64,000 bases of DNA from Pseudomonas sediminis (GCF_002741105.1 NZ_NIQU01000007.1:1-64000); one strand, 5' to 3'; numbered from the stretch's first letter, positions 8,280-16,816 are shown. Notes: generated by a model not told the origin, from the sequence alone. Numbers and translations: made by a program.

Positions 8280-9538
8280 AACGCCGCCACCTGCTCGGTC
8301 TGAGCGCGCTAGGCCTACTCGGCGGTTGGGCGCTGCGTCCAACTGATCACGGTCGTGAGCATGACGCCTACTTCGCCGAGCTCAACCGGCAGTTGCAGCG
8401 CGATAGCGAGGGAATCCCGACCCTGCTGCTCGACCTTGATCGCCTAGACGCCAACGCCGACCTGCTGGCCGCAAGACTGGGCGACCGCCTCCAGCTGCGC
8501 CTGGTCGCCAAGTCGCTGTCCAGCACCGGCCTGCTGGAATACCTGGCCAAGCGCCTGCAGACCCAGCGCTTCATGGTCTTTCATCAGCCGCAACTGAATC
8601 GCCTGGCCAGGAGCTTTCCCCAGGCCGACCTGCTGCTTGGCAAACCCATGCCGGTTGCCGCTGCGCTGAATTTCTATCGCCAGCTTGCGCACCATCTGGA
8701 TTTCGATCCCGACCGCCAGGTGACCTGGCTGATCGACAGCCAGCAGCGCCTGATGCAATACGGTGAATTGGCCAAGGCGCTGGGGCGACCGCTGCGCATT
8801 GCGCTGGAAATCGACGTCGGCCTGGAGCGCGGCGGTTTCGCCACCCCGCAGGCGCTGGCTCAGGCGCTGCTGCAACTTCGTCAACTGCCGGCACTGCGTC
8901 TGCAGGGGCTGATGGGATATGACGCGCATGTCGCACACAGCCCGCCCTGGCAGAATCAGTTACGCGCATTCAGCGAGACCGATGAGCGCTATCGACTATT
9001 GATCAGCAGCGCTCAGGGGTTCAGCGATCTTTGGCCAACAAAGCCACTGCTCAACGGTGCCGGCAGCCTGACCTACCTGCTGCACAGCCAGCAGGAGACT
9101 TCGCTCAATGAAGTCGCTGTCGGCTCAGCCCTGCTCAAGCCCGCGGAGTTCGACACGCCACTGCTCAAGGAGCATCAGCCCGCCCTGTGGATCGCCAGCC
9201 CCGTGCTCAAGGCGGTCGACGGCGCCCTGCCCTATCTGCAACCGCTGCAACCTTTGATCAGTGCCTGGAACCCCAACCGAGAGCATGCGTACTACCTCTA
9301 TGGCGGTCGCTGGCCGGCGCAGCCTGTTTCACCTGCGGGGCTCGACTACGACGACCTGTATGGCCGTAGCGCCAATCAAGAGCGCCTGATCGGTGGTAAC
9401 GGTACACAACTGACGAGCAACGACTGGGTATTTCTGCGCCCAGCGATCAGCGAAGGCGTGTTGGGTGATTTCAGCGAAATACGTCTACTACGCCGCGGCC
9501 AACTGGTCGGCCGCTGGAGCACAATAGGCAATGCCTGA
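8276..9538 (+). CDS. Exported DSD1/alanine-racemase-fold PLP protein
   Basis: A 420-residue protein of the fold-type III PLP group (D-threonine aldolase/D-serine dehydratase-like, alanine racemase N-terminal domain). The barrel begins at LLLDLDRLDANADLLAARL, and the probable PLP lysine is in LRLVAKSLS (about residue 75). The N-terminus MKRRHLLGLSALGLLGGWAL has twin arginines, a hydrophobic stretch and no early acidic residue, so it is probably exported or membrane-anchored and Tat export is possible. That is unusual for this fold. The start overlaps the upstream gene by 4 bases. The substrate is unknown, but a D-amino or hydroxy-amino acid is plausible. Confidence 0.8.
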   Translation: MKRRHLLGLSALGLLGGWALRPTDHGREHDAYFAELNRQLQRDSEGIPTLLLDLDRLDANADLLAARLGDRLQLRLVAKSLSSTGLLEYLAKRLQTQRFMVFHQPQLNRLARSFPQADLLLGKPMPVAAALNFYRQLAHHLDFDPDRQVTWLIDSQQRLMQYGELAKALGRPLRIALEIDVGLERGGFATPQALAQALLQLRQLPALRLQGLMGYDAHVAHSPPWQNQLRAFSETDERYRLLISSAQGFSDLWPTKPLLNGAGSLTYLLHSQQETSLNEVAVGSALLKPAEFDTPLLKEHQPALWIASPVLKAVDGALPYLQPLQPLISAWNPNREHAYYLYGGRWPAQPVSPAGLDYDDLYGRSANQERLIGGNGTQLTSNDWVFLRPAISEGVLGDFSEIRLLRRGQLVGRWSTIGNA

Positions 9539-9664
9539 AAAATGCCTGCCCATGGCGCTTCAGGCCGCTTGTATATTGGCCTCGCGGCACTCTAGGCTTA
9601 TGCCTCGCCCGCATTGACCGGGCACTTTGCTCCCCCCACCCTTCCCGCCGACAAGGAAGCTCGC

Positions 9665-10633
9665 ATGAACCCACCGCGTTACAAGATCGTGTTCGACGGC
9701 CAACTGATGCCCGAGGCGTCGTTGGAACTGGTCAAGACAAACCTGGCCCGCCTGTTCAAGAGCGACCTTGCTCGTATCGACAGTCTGTTCAGCGGAACGC
9801 CGGTGGCGCTCAAGCGTGATCTGAGCGAAAGCGAAGCAGAGCAGTACCTCAGCGCCCTGCAGAAGGCGGGGGCCAAGGTGCGCAGGGAGCTGGATCAGGC
9901 TGCGAGCCTGAGCTTGGTGCCGACCGAGGCTGAAACCGAGCAGGCTGCGGACGCGGCCACACCGCACATGACCTGTCCCAAATGTGGTCATCAGCAGGCC
10001 AAGGCGAGCGAGTGCTCCGCCTGCGGCATCATCATCGAGAAATACCTCGCGCGTCAGGCTCAACTGGCCGAAGCTGCTCCAGCCACAGCCACAGCGCCTG
10101 CCACAGCGACTGCATCGCCCTATGCGCCGCCACAGGCGAATGTCGCCGAACAATTGCCGCAGTACTCCGAGCTCAAGGTCCTCGGCGTCAGCGGCCGGAT
10201 CGGCCGCGTGCGTTACCTCGGCTGGCTGATGGCGATGACATTGTGCTTCATCCCGATCATGTTGATCGGTACCGGCATTGCAGCGATGTCCTCGACCCTG
10301 GCCATGCTGGCGCTGGGCATCGTCAGTATTGCCGCGGTGGTGATCGGTATCTTCATCGGCGTGCAGCGTCTGCATGATATCGGTTGGTCCGGCTGGTTGC
10401 TGCTGGTGCACCTGATCCCGGTAGTCGGCAGCGTGTTCGCCCTGCTGATGCTGATCATCCCGGGCACTCAAGGCGTCAACCGCTACGGCCCGCCACCGCC
10501 CCCCAACAGCACCGCAGTCAAGGTACTGGCCTGGTTGTTCCTGCTCATCCCCATCAGCGGCATCGTCGCTGCCATCGCCATTCCCCAGTATCAGGGCTAT
10601 GTCGAGCGCGCCGCCGAGTATCAGGAGCAGTAA
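9665..10633 (+). CDS. Zinc-ribbon DUF805 membrane protein with pilin-like C-terminus
   Basis: A 322-residue membrane protein of unknown function. Residues 1-80 form a small cytoplasmic domain. A zinc ribbon follows, with cysteines at 104, 107, 117 and 120 (CPKC and CSAC), then an Ala/Thr/Pro linker (about 138-158). A DUF805 membrane region (about 170-275) contains the typical RLHDIGWSG. A last helix (about 287-306) runs into GIVAAIAIPQYQGYVERA, closely resembling the alpha-1 segment of type IV pilins, but without a prepilin peptidase site before it. The ATG at 9665 follows AAGGAAG, a clear ribosome-binding site. The SDR gene starts 9 bases downstream. Confidence 0.85.
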   Translation: MNPPRYKIVFDGQLMPEASLELVKTNLARLFKSDLARIDSLFSGTPVALKRDLSESEAEQYLSALQKAGAKVRRELDQAASLSLVPTEAETEQAADAATPHMTCPKCGHQQAKASECSACGIIIEKYLARQAQLAEAAPATATAPATATASPYAPPQANVAEQLPQYSELKVLGVSGRIGRVRYLGWLMAMTLCFIPIMLIGTGIAAMSSTLAMLALGIVSIAAVVIGIFIGVQRLHDIGWSGWLLLVHLIPVVGSVFALLMLIIPGTQGVNRYGPPPPPNSTAVKVLAWLFLLIPISGIVAAIAIPQYQGYVERAAEYQEQ

Positions 10634-10642
10634 TTCCCGACC

Positions 10643-11431
10643 ATGCGCAGCTATGCATTGATCACCGGCGCGTCCAGCGGCATTGGCCTGGCCTTGGCCG
10701 AAGCCCTGGCACGCCGGGGGCGCAACCTCATCCTGGTGGCGCGCCGGCGTGATGCGCTGGAAAGCATCGCCTGCGAGCTGGCCCAGCGCTTCGGGGTAGA
10801 GGTGCTGTTTCGACTCTGCGACCTGAGCGAGCCGCTGCAACTGTCCGGTCTGTTGCTGGAGCTGGAAGAGGGCCAATGGCACGTCGACCTGCTGGTGAAC
10901 AACGCCGGCCTTGGCTGCGCTGGCTCGTTCCTGGAGCAGGACTGGAGTCGCGAGCTGGAGCAACTGGAAGTCAACGTGCTGGCATTGACCCGCCTGTGTC
11001 ACGCACTCGGTCAGCGCATGGCCGAGCACGGCAGCGGGCAGATTCTCAACGTCGCCTCGGTCGCTGCCTTTCAGCCCGGCCCCTGGATGAGCAGCTACTA
11101 CGCCAGCAAGGCCTATGTACTGAACTTTTCCGAGGGTTTGCGCGAGGAGCTGAGAGCCCGCGGCGTGCGTGTATCAGTACTCTGCCCTGGCCCGACCCAC
11201 AGCGCCTTCTTCCGCGCGGCGCAGATGGACGTCGCGCGGATCGCCGGCAGCAAGCTGACGATGAGCGCCGAGGAGGTCGCGCTGATCACGGTTCGCGCAC
11301 TGGAAAAGAACCGCGCCATCATCATCCCTGGCTGGCGCAACCGCCTGCTGGCCCTGAGTCCACGTCTCGGACCGCGCTGGCTGGTGCGCAAGCTCAGTGG
11401 TCGTCTGACCCGCCCCTTCACCAGCGCCTGA
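10643..11431 (+). CDS. Short-chain dehydrogenase/reductase
   Basis: A 262-residue classical SDR. It has the cofactor loop TGASSGIG (residues 8-15), the NNAG motif (about 90), the catalytic serine region NVASVAAF and the YxxxK pair in YYASKAY (about 152-158). The R-rich segment after beta-2 (LVARRRDAL) suggests NADP(H) preference. The C-terminus is basic and hydrophobic. It follows the DUF805 gene closely, so the two are probably co-transcribed, and it meets the AAA ATPase gene tail to tail with only 8 bases between them. Substrate unknown. Confidence 0.88.
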   Translation: MRSYALITGASSGIGLALAEALARRGRNLILVARRRDALESIACELAQRFGVEVLFRLCDLSEPLQLSGLLLELEEGQWHVDLLVNNAGLGCAGSFLEQDWSRELEQLEVNVLALTRLCHALGQRMAEHGSGQILNVASVAAFQPGPWMSSYYASKAYVLNFSEGLREELRARGVRVSVLCPGPTHSAFFRAAQMDVARIAGSKLTMSAEEVALITVRALEKNRAIIIPGWRNRLLALSPRLGPRWLVRKLSGRLTRPFTSA

Positions 11432-11439
11432 TCGGCTGT

Positions 11440-12921
11440 TCAGCCGGCATTGACCGTCCGCCCATCGGCCCACTCCCGCAGCGCCATCAATCGCTCGGCC
11501 ATTACCACCGACAGCGGCGCCGTGCTTTGTAGTGCGCGTAGCAGCAACCCCTGATCGACCGCCTGCTGCTGCGCCTGACCTGCGTAGAGCGCGCTGACCA
11601 CCGCCTGCTCGATCTCGGCGCCGGAGTAGCCCTCGCTGGCAGCAGCCAGTTGTGCGAGATCGAAACTGCCTGGCTCCAGTTCACGGCGCTGCAGGTGGAT
11701 ACGGAAGATGTCAGCCCGCACCTCGGCACTGGGAAGGTCGACGAAGAACAGTTCGTCGAAGCGCCCCTTGCGTACCAGCTCGGGCGGCAGACGGTCAATG
11801 GCATTGGCCGTGGCCACCACGAACACTGGCGCCTTACGCTCGGCCATCCAGGTCAGCAGGGTGCCGAGTACCCGCTGGCTCACACCGCCATCGTGGTCGC
11901 CACTGGCAAGCCCTTTTTCCACCTCGTCCATCCACAGCACGCAGGGTGCCATCTGTTCGGCCAGACGCAGCGCCTCGCGCAGGTTGCGCTCGGTCTCGCC
12001 GAAGAACTTGTTGTACAGGCAGGCGAAATCCAGACGCAGTAGCGGCAAGCCCCAGAGTCCGGCCACTGCCTTGGCCGCCAGGCTCTTGCCGCCGCCCTGT
12101 ACCCCGACCAGCATCACGCCTTTCGGCGCATCGAGGAGCTTGCCTTCGAGAAAGCCAGCCTGGCGCTCAGCCAGCCAGCGCTTGAGATTGACCAACCCGC
12201 CGACTTCGGCGAAGCGTGCGGTGTCGTATTCGAAGCTGAGCACGCCCTCCAGATCCAGCAACTGGAACTTGGTCTTGTTCAGTTCGGGGATGTCTTCCTG
12301 AGTGATCGCGCCGTCGTCGCAGATCACGTTGCGCGCCAGCGCGCGTGCCTCGGCATGGCTGAGGCCACGCAGGTTCTTCACTACCTGCTGCAATGTACGG
12401 TTGTCGGTGCGCACGCGGGCGCCGCGATTGCCTTCGCTCCAACGCGTCGCTTCATCACGCACGATGCCCAGCAGTTCGTCTTCCGACGGCAGCGCGAGAC
12501 TAAAACGGGCGGCGAAACGCTGCACTTCAGCAGGCAGCTTGAGCGCATGCGACACCAGCACCAGCGTCGGCTTGTGCGCTGCCTCGCTCATGGCGATTTC
12601 CTTGAGCAAGCGCACCAACCTGGGGTTGTCATCAAGGAAGGGATGCAGATCACACATCACGTAGAGATTCGGCTGCAGATCGGCCTTGATCATGCGCAGC
12701 GCCGCTTCCGGCTCAAGGGTCGGAGACTCGTCCACCGACGCGCCACCGAAGCCCAGGCGCTGCAGGCCCTCGGTCACTGACCAGGTATGCAGACCGAGAC
12801 CGCGCTTGATCGCCAAACCGGTCAGGGTTTCCAGCACGCGCAGCTCGTCCCAGGACTCGATCACCACCAGCTTGACCTTGGAGTCCAGCACCAGCCCAAG
12901 ATCATGAATATCGTTCTTCAA
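11440..12921 (-). CDS. Ycf46-like AAA+ ATPase
   Basis: A 493-residue AAA+ protein resembling the Ycf46 group. An N-terminal domain (about residues 1-235) is followed by one AAA+ module: Walker A GVQGGGKS (273-280), Walker B CVLWMDE (about 327-333) and an arginine-finger/sensor region VVATANAIDRLPPELVRKGRFDE. I start at TTG 12919-12921 because AAGGAG lies 6 bases before it and the next residues (KNDIHDLGL) look like a family start; a GTG one codon earlier is possible, and an ATG at 12981 would remove most of the divergent promoter region. Its molecular role is unknown. It is divergent from the FGE-fold gene. Confidence 0.85.
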   Translation of the reverse strand: MKNDIHDLGLVLDSKVKLVVIESWDELRVLETLTGLAIKRGLGLHTWSVTEGLQRLGFGGASVDESPTLEPEAALRMIKADLQPNLYVMCDLHPFLDDNPRLVRLLKEIAMSEAAHKPTLVLVSHALKLPAEVQRFAARFSLALPSEDELLGIVRDEATRWSEGNRGARVRTDNRTLQQVVKNLRGLSHAEARALARNVICDDGAITQEDIPELNKTKFQLLDLEGVLSFEYDTARFAEVGGLVNLKRWLAERQAGFLEGKLLDAPKGVMLVGVQGGGKSLAAKAVAGLWGLPLLRLDFACLYNKFFGETERNLREALRLAEQMAPCVLWMDEVEKGLASGDHDGGVSQRVLGTLLTWMAERKAPVFVVATANAIDRLPPELVRKGRFDELFFVDLPSAEVRADIFRIHLQRRELEPGSFDLAQLAAASEGYSGAEIEQAVVSALYAGQAQQQAVDQGLLLRALQSTAPLSVVMAERLMALREWADGRTVNAG

Positions 12922-13044
12922 CACCGACTCCTTGTGAGATTTGGCCAGCCAGGCACGCAGGGTTACCATCCGCGGTTTCACAGAATCGAGAACTTACAGC
13001 ATGGGCCGCCTGAACACGCAGATCGTCGCCGGAGGCATCACGCC

Positions 13045-13872
13045 GTGCAAGTGCTGAACGCGCGTCACGTCACAGTATCCATGGCCATCGCAGCCGGCCT
13101 GCTGGTCAACCTGCCGGCCGTCGCCATCGAAACCATCAGCGACCCGTTGCCCGGCGGTGCCCTAGGCCCCGAGATGGTGGTGATTCCGGCTGGAGAGTTT
13201 CGTATGGGCGATGCCAGCGGTCGCGGCAATGACAACGAGCGCCCGCCACGGGCGATTGCGTTCGATCAACCGTTCGCCATCGGCCGCTACGAGGTCACCT
13301 TCGCCGACTGGCAGAAGTACGCCGACGCCAACGAATTGCCCATGCCTGACAACGAGGGCTGGGGCCTTTCGGCGCAGCGCCCGGTGATTCATGTGTCCTG
13401 GCGCGACGCTCACGCCTACACCCAGTGGTTGTCACGCGAGACAGGCGCGCGCTATCGCCTGCCGACCGAAGCCGAGTGGGAGTATGCGGCACGTGGCGGC
13501 AGCCAGAGCTACTACTGGTGGGGCGACCAGCTCGACAGTAGCGAGCAGGCGCCACGCGCTCACTGCCGCGGCTGCGCCAGCTCGCGCCTGTTACGCAACA
13601 AGACGGCAGCTGTCGGCCAGTTCCCGGCCAACGGCTTCGGCTTGCATGACACCGCGGGCAATGTCTGGGAATGGACGGCCTCGAACTTCACCCAGCGCTT
13701 CGATGGTAGCGAAACGCAGAGTGCCAGCTTGCTCGACAACAGCCCGCGCGTGGTGCGAGGCGGCGCCTGGAACAGCGGTCCGGTCTATCTGCGCAGCAGC
13801 ATGCGCGACCTCAAGCAACCGCATCACCGCGACTATGCGCTGGGGTTTCGCGTGCTGCGCGAGCTGCCCTGA
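13045..13872 (+). CDS. Exported formylglycine-generating-enzyme-fold (SUMF1-like) protein
   Basis: A 275-residue secreted or periplasmic protein of the FGE-sulfatase fold. A signal peptide (about 1-28, ending LPAVA) is followed by the family core: VVIPAGEFRMGD, RYEVTFADWQKYA, PVIHVSWRDA, YRLPTEAEWEYAARGG, GLHDTAGNVWEW, RVVRGGAW and the terminal ALGFRVLREL. The cysteines present (HCRGC) are not at the catalytic position of true formylglycine enzymes as far as I can tell, so it may be a binding or structural member rather than a sulfatase activator. Start chosen at GTG 13045, nine bases after GGAGG; an ATG at 13081 would cut the signal peptide. Divergent from the AAA ATPase. Confidence 0.82.
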   Translation: MQVLNARHVTVSMAIAAGLLVNLPAVAIETISDPLPGGALGPEMVVIPAGEFRMGDASGRGNDNERPPRAIAFDQPFAIGRYEVTFADWQKYADANELPMPDNEGWGLSAQRPVIHVSWRDAHAYTQWLSRETGARYRLPTEAEWEYAARGGSQSYYWWGDQLDSSEQAPRAHCRGCASSRLLRNKTAAVGQFPANGFGLHDTAGNVWEWTASNFTQRFDGSETQSASLLDNSPRVVRGGAWNSGPVYLRSSMRDLKQPHHRDYALGFRVLRELP

Positions 13873-13933
13873 GCGCGGACGATCTGGCGACTTTGCAGTA
13901 AACTAGTCAGGTTGTTTCTTCTGGAGGTGCCTC

Positions 13934-14581
13934 ATGGCTAGCGAACGCCAGTATTCCCCCGTCGACCGCCTGCTGCTGCAAGCCGATGCTGCGCTGCGCA
14001 CGCTGCTGCCATTCAGCGGTGCCTCGGGCCGCCCCTCGCCCGCCATCGTGCAGAACGATAGCGAGCTGAGCAGCGAGGAGTCGCGCCACGTAGCCGGCCT
14101 GATGCGCATCAACCACACCGGCGAGGTCTGCGCCCAGGCGCTCTATCAGGGTCAGGCGCTGACCGCCAAGCTGCCGGAAGTACGCAGTGCCATGGAGCAT
14201 GCGGCCGACGAGGAAATCGACCACCTGGCCTGGTGCGAGCAGCGCATCCGCGAACTGGGTAGCCACCCGAGCGTGCTGAACCCGCTGTTCTATGGCCTGT
14301 CCTTCGGTGTGGGCGCCGTCGCCGGCCTGGTCAGTGATCGCGTCAGCCTGGGCTTCGTCGCCGCCACTGAAGATCAGGTGTGCAAACACCTGGATGAGCA
14401 TCTGGAACAACTACCCGAGCACGACACCAAGTCGCGCGCGATTCTCGAGCAGATGCGCGTCGACGAACAGCAACATGCCAACAGTGCCATGGCAGCCGGC
14501 GGCGTGCGTTTCCCGGCACCAGTCAAGTTCGGCATGACCTTGCTGTCGAAGGTCATGACCAAGAGCACCTACCGCATCTGA
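13934..14581 (+). CDS. coq7: Ubiquinone biosynthesis hydroxylase Coq7
   Basis: A di-iron monooxygenase that hydroxylates 2-polyprenyl-3-methyl-6-methoxy-benzoquinol in ubiquinone synthesis, peripheral on the inner membrane. The 215-residue product has the helical-bundle iron ligands in RINHTGEVCAQ, ADEEIDHLAWC, ATEDQVCKHLDEH and MRVDEQQHA. The ATG at 13934 follows GGAGGT with ideal spacing. It ends at a strong hairpin shared with the convergent OsmC-like gene. In P. aeruginosa speD lies between these two genes; here it does not. Confidence 0.95.
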   Translation: MASERQYSPVDRLLLQADAALRTLLPFSGASGRPSPAIVQNDSELSSEESRHVAGLMRINHTGEVCAQALYQGQALTAKLPEVRSAMEHAADEEIDHLAWCEQRIRELGSHPSVLNPLFYGLSFGVGAVAGLVSDRVSLGFVAATEDQVCKHLDEHLEQLPEHDTKSRAILEQMRVDEQQHANSAMAAGGVRFPAPVKFGMTLLSKVMTKSTYRI

Positions 14582-14587
14582 AACGAA

Positions 14588-14611
14588 CGAGGGCGCCAAT
14601 CGGCGCCCTCG
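14588..14611. terminator. Bidirectional terminator between coq7 and the OsmC-like gene
   Basis: CGAGGGCGCC (14588-14597) pairs perfectly with GGCGCCCTCG (14602-14611) around AATC. A short T-rich tail is present on both sides (TCATTT on plus, TTCGTTT on minus), so it probably ends both convergent transcripts. Confidence 0.75.
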
Positions 14612-14627
14612 TCATTTCCAGCGGACC

Positions 14628-15050
14628 TCAGCCCAGCTCAACGATTTCGTAGTCGTGACTGATGTCCACACCGGCACGGCCCAGCATGATCGAGGCCGAG
14701 CAGTACTTCTCCGCCGACAGTTCCACCGCCCGCTTCACCTGAGCCTCTTTCAACCCACGGCCCTTGACCACGAAGTGCAGGTGGATCTTGGTGAATACCT
14801 TGGGCTCCTCGCCTGCACGCTCGGCATCGAGGAACACTTCGCAGCTTTCGACCGGCTGGCGGCCCTTGCGCAGAATGCTGACCACATCGAAGTTGCTGCA
14901 GCCACCGAGGCCAATCAACAGCATCTCCATTGGCCGAACACCAAGGTTACGCCCACCGGCATCGGGCGGGCCGTCCATCACCACGGCATGGCCACTACCG
15001 GACTCGCCGAGGAACAGAGCTTCACCGGCCCATTGCACACGCGCTTTCAT
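14628..15050 (-). CDS. OsmC-family protein
   Basis: A 140-residue OsmC/Ohr-fold protein of the YhfA-like branch. The two conserved cysteines that reduce peroxides are present in GLGGCSNFDVV (about residue 47) and EKYCSASIML (about 113). Family members are thiol-dependent peroxidases or stress proteins; the substrate here is not evident. I start at ATG 15048-15050 (MKARVQWAGEALFLGES), the usual family N-terminus, rather than 14 codons upstream. Confidence 0.88.
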   Translation of the reverse strand: MKARVQWAGEALFLGESGSGHAVVMDGPPDAGGRNLGVRPMEMLLIGLGGCSNFDVVSILRKGRQPVESCEVFLDAERAGEEPKVFTKIHLHFVVKGRGLKEAQVKRAVELSAEKYCSASIMLGRAGVDISHDYEIVELG

Positions 15051-15283
15051 CGTTCTTGGCTCCCAGAGTGGAAAAGTCCGGCAGATTAGCACAGCCGGGC
15101 GGCAGTCCGATGTGCGTCAATTACGCTAAAGTTCCGCCGGGTTATGTTACCCAGGTCGCAAAAAAGACCCCACTCATAGCGTGTCTGTTAAGCTGACGTC
15201 GGATTGCTGGCACACTTGCTGGATAACAAATAAGAAATTGCCGTTGGACAAAGGCCTTCATTTTTCATATTCGGGACTCGGGC

Positions 15284-15928
15284 ATGGTTGCTATTACCCT
15301 TACACCTAAAATCAAGAACCTCGACAAGCTTCTTGCACATTGTCATCGCCGTCGTTACACAGCCAAAAGCACCATCATCTATGCAGGTGATCGCTGCGAA
15401 ACCCTGTTTTTCATCGTCAAGGGCTCGGTCACCATCCTCATCGAGGATGACGACGGGCGTGAAATGATCATCGCCTATCTCAACTCTGGCGATTTTTTCG
15501 GCGAGATGGGGCTGTTCGAGAAGGATGGTTCAGAGAAAGAACGCAGCGCCTGGGTGCGCGCCAAGACCGAATGCGAAGTAGCGGAAATCAGCTACGCCAA
15601 GTTCCGCGAACTGACTCAGCAAGACCCTGAAATCCTGTTCGCCCTCGGTAGCCAGATGGCCGAGCGCCTGCGCAATACCACGCGCAAGGTCGGCGACCTG
15701 GCCTTCCTCGATGTAACCGGTCGCGTCGCGCGCACTCTGCTCGACCTGTGCAAGCAGCCAGACGCCATGACCCATCCGGATGGCATGCAGATCAAGATCA
15801 CCCGCCAGGAAATCGGTCGCATCGTCGGCTGCTCACGCGAGATGGTCGGCCGTGTACTCAAGTCGCTTGAGGAACAGGGACTGGTGCACGTCAAAGGCAA
15901 GACCATGGTGGTCTTCGGCACCCGCTGA
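15284..15928 (+). CDS. vfr: cAMP-responsive virulence factor regulator Vfr (CRP family)
   Basis: A CRP-family transcription factor; in P. aeruginosa Vfr controls quorum sensing, type III secretion and type IV pili with cAMP. The 214-residue product has the cAMP-binding barrel (about 20-125, with the phosphate-binding cassette FGEMGLF and RSAWVRA) and a winged helix (about 150-205) whose recognition helix is in TRQEIGRIVGCSREMVGRVLKSLEEQG. Length equals P. aeruginosa Vfr. The 233-base region upstream shows no convincing symmetric CRP site. It ends at a palindromic terminator shared with trpC. Confidence 0.95.
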   Translation: MVAITLTPKIKNLDKLLAHCHRRRYTAKSTIIYAGDRCETLFFIVKGSVTILIEDDDGREMIIAYLNSGDFFGEMGLFEKDGSEKERSAWVRAKTECEVAEISYAKFRELTQQDPEILFALGSQMAERLRNTTRKVGDLAFLDVTGRVARTLLDLCKQPDAMTHPDGMQIKITRQEIGRIVGCSREMVGRVLKSLEEQGLVHVKGKTMVVFGTR

Positions 15929-15940
15929 AACCAGCCCAAT

Positions 15941-15968
15941 AAAAAGCCGGCTTGATCGCCGGCTTTTT
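15941..15968. terminator. Bidirectional intrinsic terminator between vfr and trpC
   Basis: AAAAAGCCGGC (15941-15951) pairs perfectly with GCCGGCTTTTT (15958-15968), loop TTGATC. Both strands end in five T residues, so it serves both vfr and the trpEGDC transcript. Confidence 0.92.
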
Positions 15969-15976
15969 CATGCGTG

Positions 15977-16816
15977 CTATTCGGGATCGGTGCCGATCAC
16001 GGCTGGCCGTCCGCGCTCGGGAAAGAACAGGCGCTGCAATTCACTGCCGGGACTTTCCGCGCGCATGAAGGCTTCGCCGACGAGGAAGGCGTAGACCTCG
16101 TTGATCTCCATCAGCTCAACATCGGCGCGATTGAGAATGCCACTCTCGGTGACCACCAGGCGGTCACGCGGAATGCGTGGCAGCAGGTCGAGGGTGGTTT
16201 CCAGGCTGACATCGAAGGTATGCAGGTTGCGGTTGTTGATCCCCACCAGTGGTGTGTCCAACGTATTCAGCACCCGCTCCAGTTCGGCGCCGTCATGCAC
16301 CTCGACCAGCACGTCGAGGCCGACATCCTTGGCAACAGAGGCCAGCTCGGCCATGCGCACGTCATCCAGGCAGGACACGATCAGCAGCACGCAGTCGGCG
16401 CCCAGTGCGCGAGCTTCGACGATCTGGTACGGATCGACCATGAAATCCTTGCGGATCACCGGCAGCGCACAGGCCGCGCGGGCCTGTTGCAGGTACTGGT
16501 CGGCGCCCTGAAAGAAATCGATATCGGTCAGCACCGACAGGCAGGTGGCGCCACCTGCCTCGTAGCTGCGGGCGATATCTGCCGGGACGAAGTCGGCGCG
16601 CAGCACACCCTTGCTCGGCGAAGCCTTCTTGATCTCGGCGATCACCGCCGGCTGCTTGCGCGCCGCCTGCTCCAGCAGCGCGCGGGCGAAGCCTCGCGGA
16701 GCGTCGGCACCGCGTGCAGCAGCCTCGACCTCGGCCAGGCTGACCTGGGCACGGCGCGCGGCCACTTCCTCGAACTTACGGGCGACGATCTTCTCCAGTA
16801 CGGTTGGTACGCTCAC
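15977..16816 (-). CDS. trpC: Indole-3-glycerol phosphate synthase
   Basis: A TIM-barrel enzyme that closes the indole ring from CdRP in tryptophan synthesis. The 279-residue product has PAVIAEIKKASPSKG (catalytic Lys and substrate loop), VIRKDFMVDPYQI, VEVHD, GINNRNLHTF and VTESGI, all family landmarks. It is the single-function form without a fused TrpF. It overlaps trpD by 4 bases (ATGA), so translation is coupled. It is the last gene of trpEGDC. Confidence 0.97.
   Translation of the reverse strand: MSVPTVLEKIVARKFEEVAARRAQVSLAEVEAAARGADAPRGFARALLEQAARKQPAVIAEIKKASPSKGVLRADFVPADIARSYEAGGATCLSVLTDIDFFQGADQYLQQARAACALPVIRKDFMVDPYQIVEARALGADCVLLIVSCLDDVRMAELASVAKDVGLDVLVEVHDGAELERVLNTLDTPLVGINNRNLHTFDVSLETTLDLLPRIPRDRLVVTESGILNRADVELMEINEVYAFLVGEAFMRAESPGSELQRLFFPERGRPAVIGTDPE

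Noticed and set aside
9560..11029. A 489-codon minus-strand open frame covering the DUF805 and SDR genes
   Set aside because: Overlaps two genes with clear motifs on the other strand; its His/Gln-rich product is typical of antisense translation.
13045..13872. FGE-fold gene as a genuine sulfatase-activating enzyme
   Set aside because: No sulfatase gene is nearby and the cysteines seen (HCRGC) do not sit where the catalytic pair is expected, so I call only the fold.
15190..15240. TGGCACACTTGC before vfr as a sigma-54 promoter
   Set aside because: The GG and GC elements are not 10 bases apart, so the -24/-12 spacing fails.
15051..15283. A CRP/Vfr autoregulatory site before vfr
   Set aside because: TGTGCGTCAATTACGC is present but lacks the symmetric TGTGA-N6-TCACA form, so the claim is not supported.
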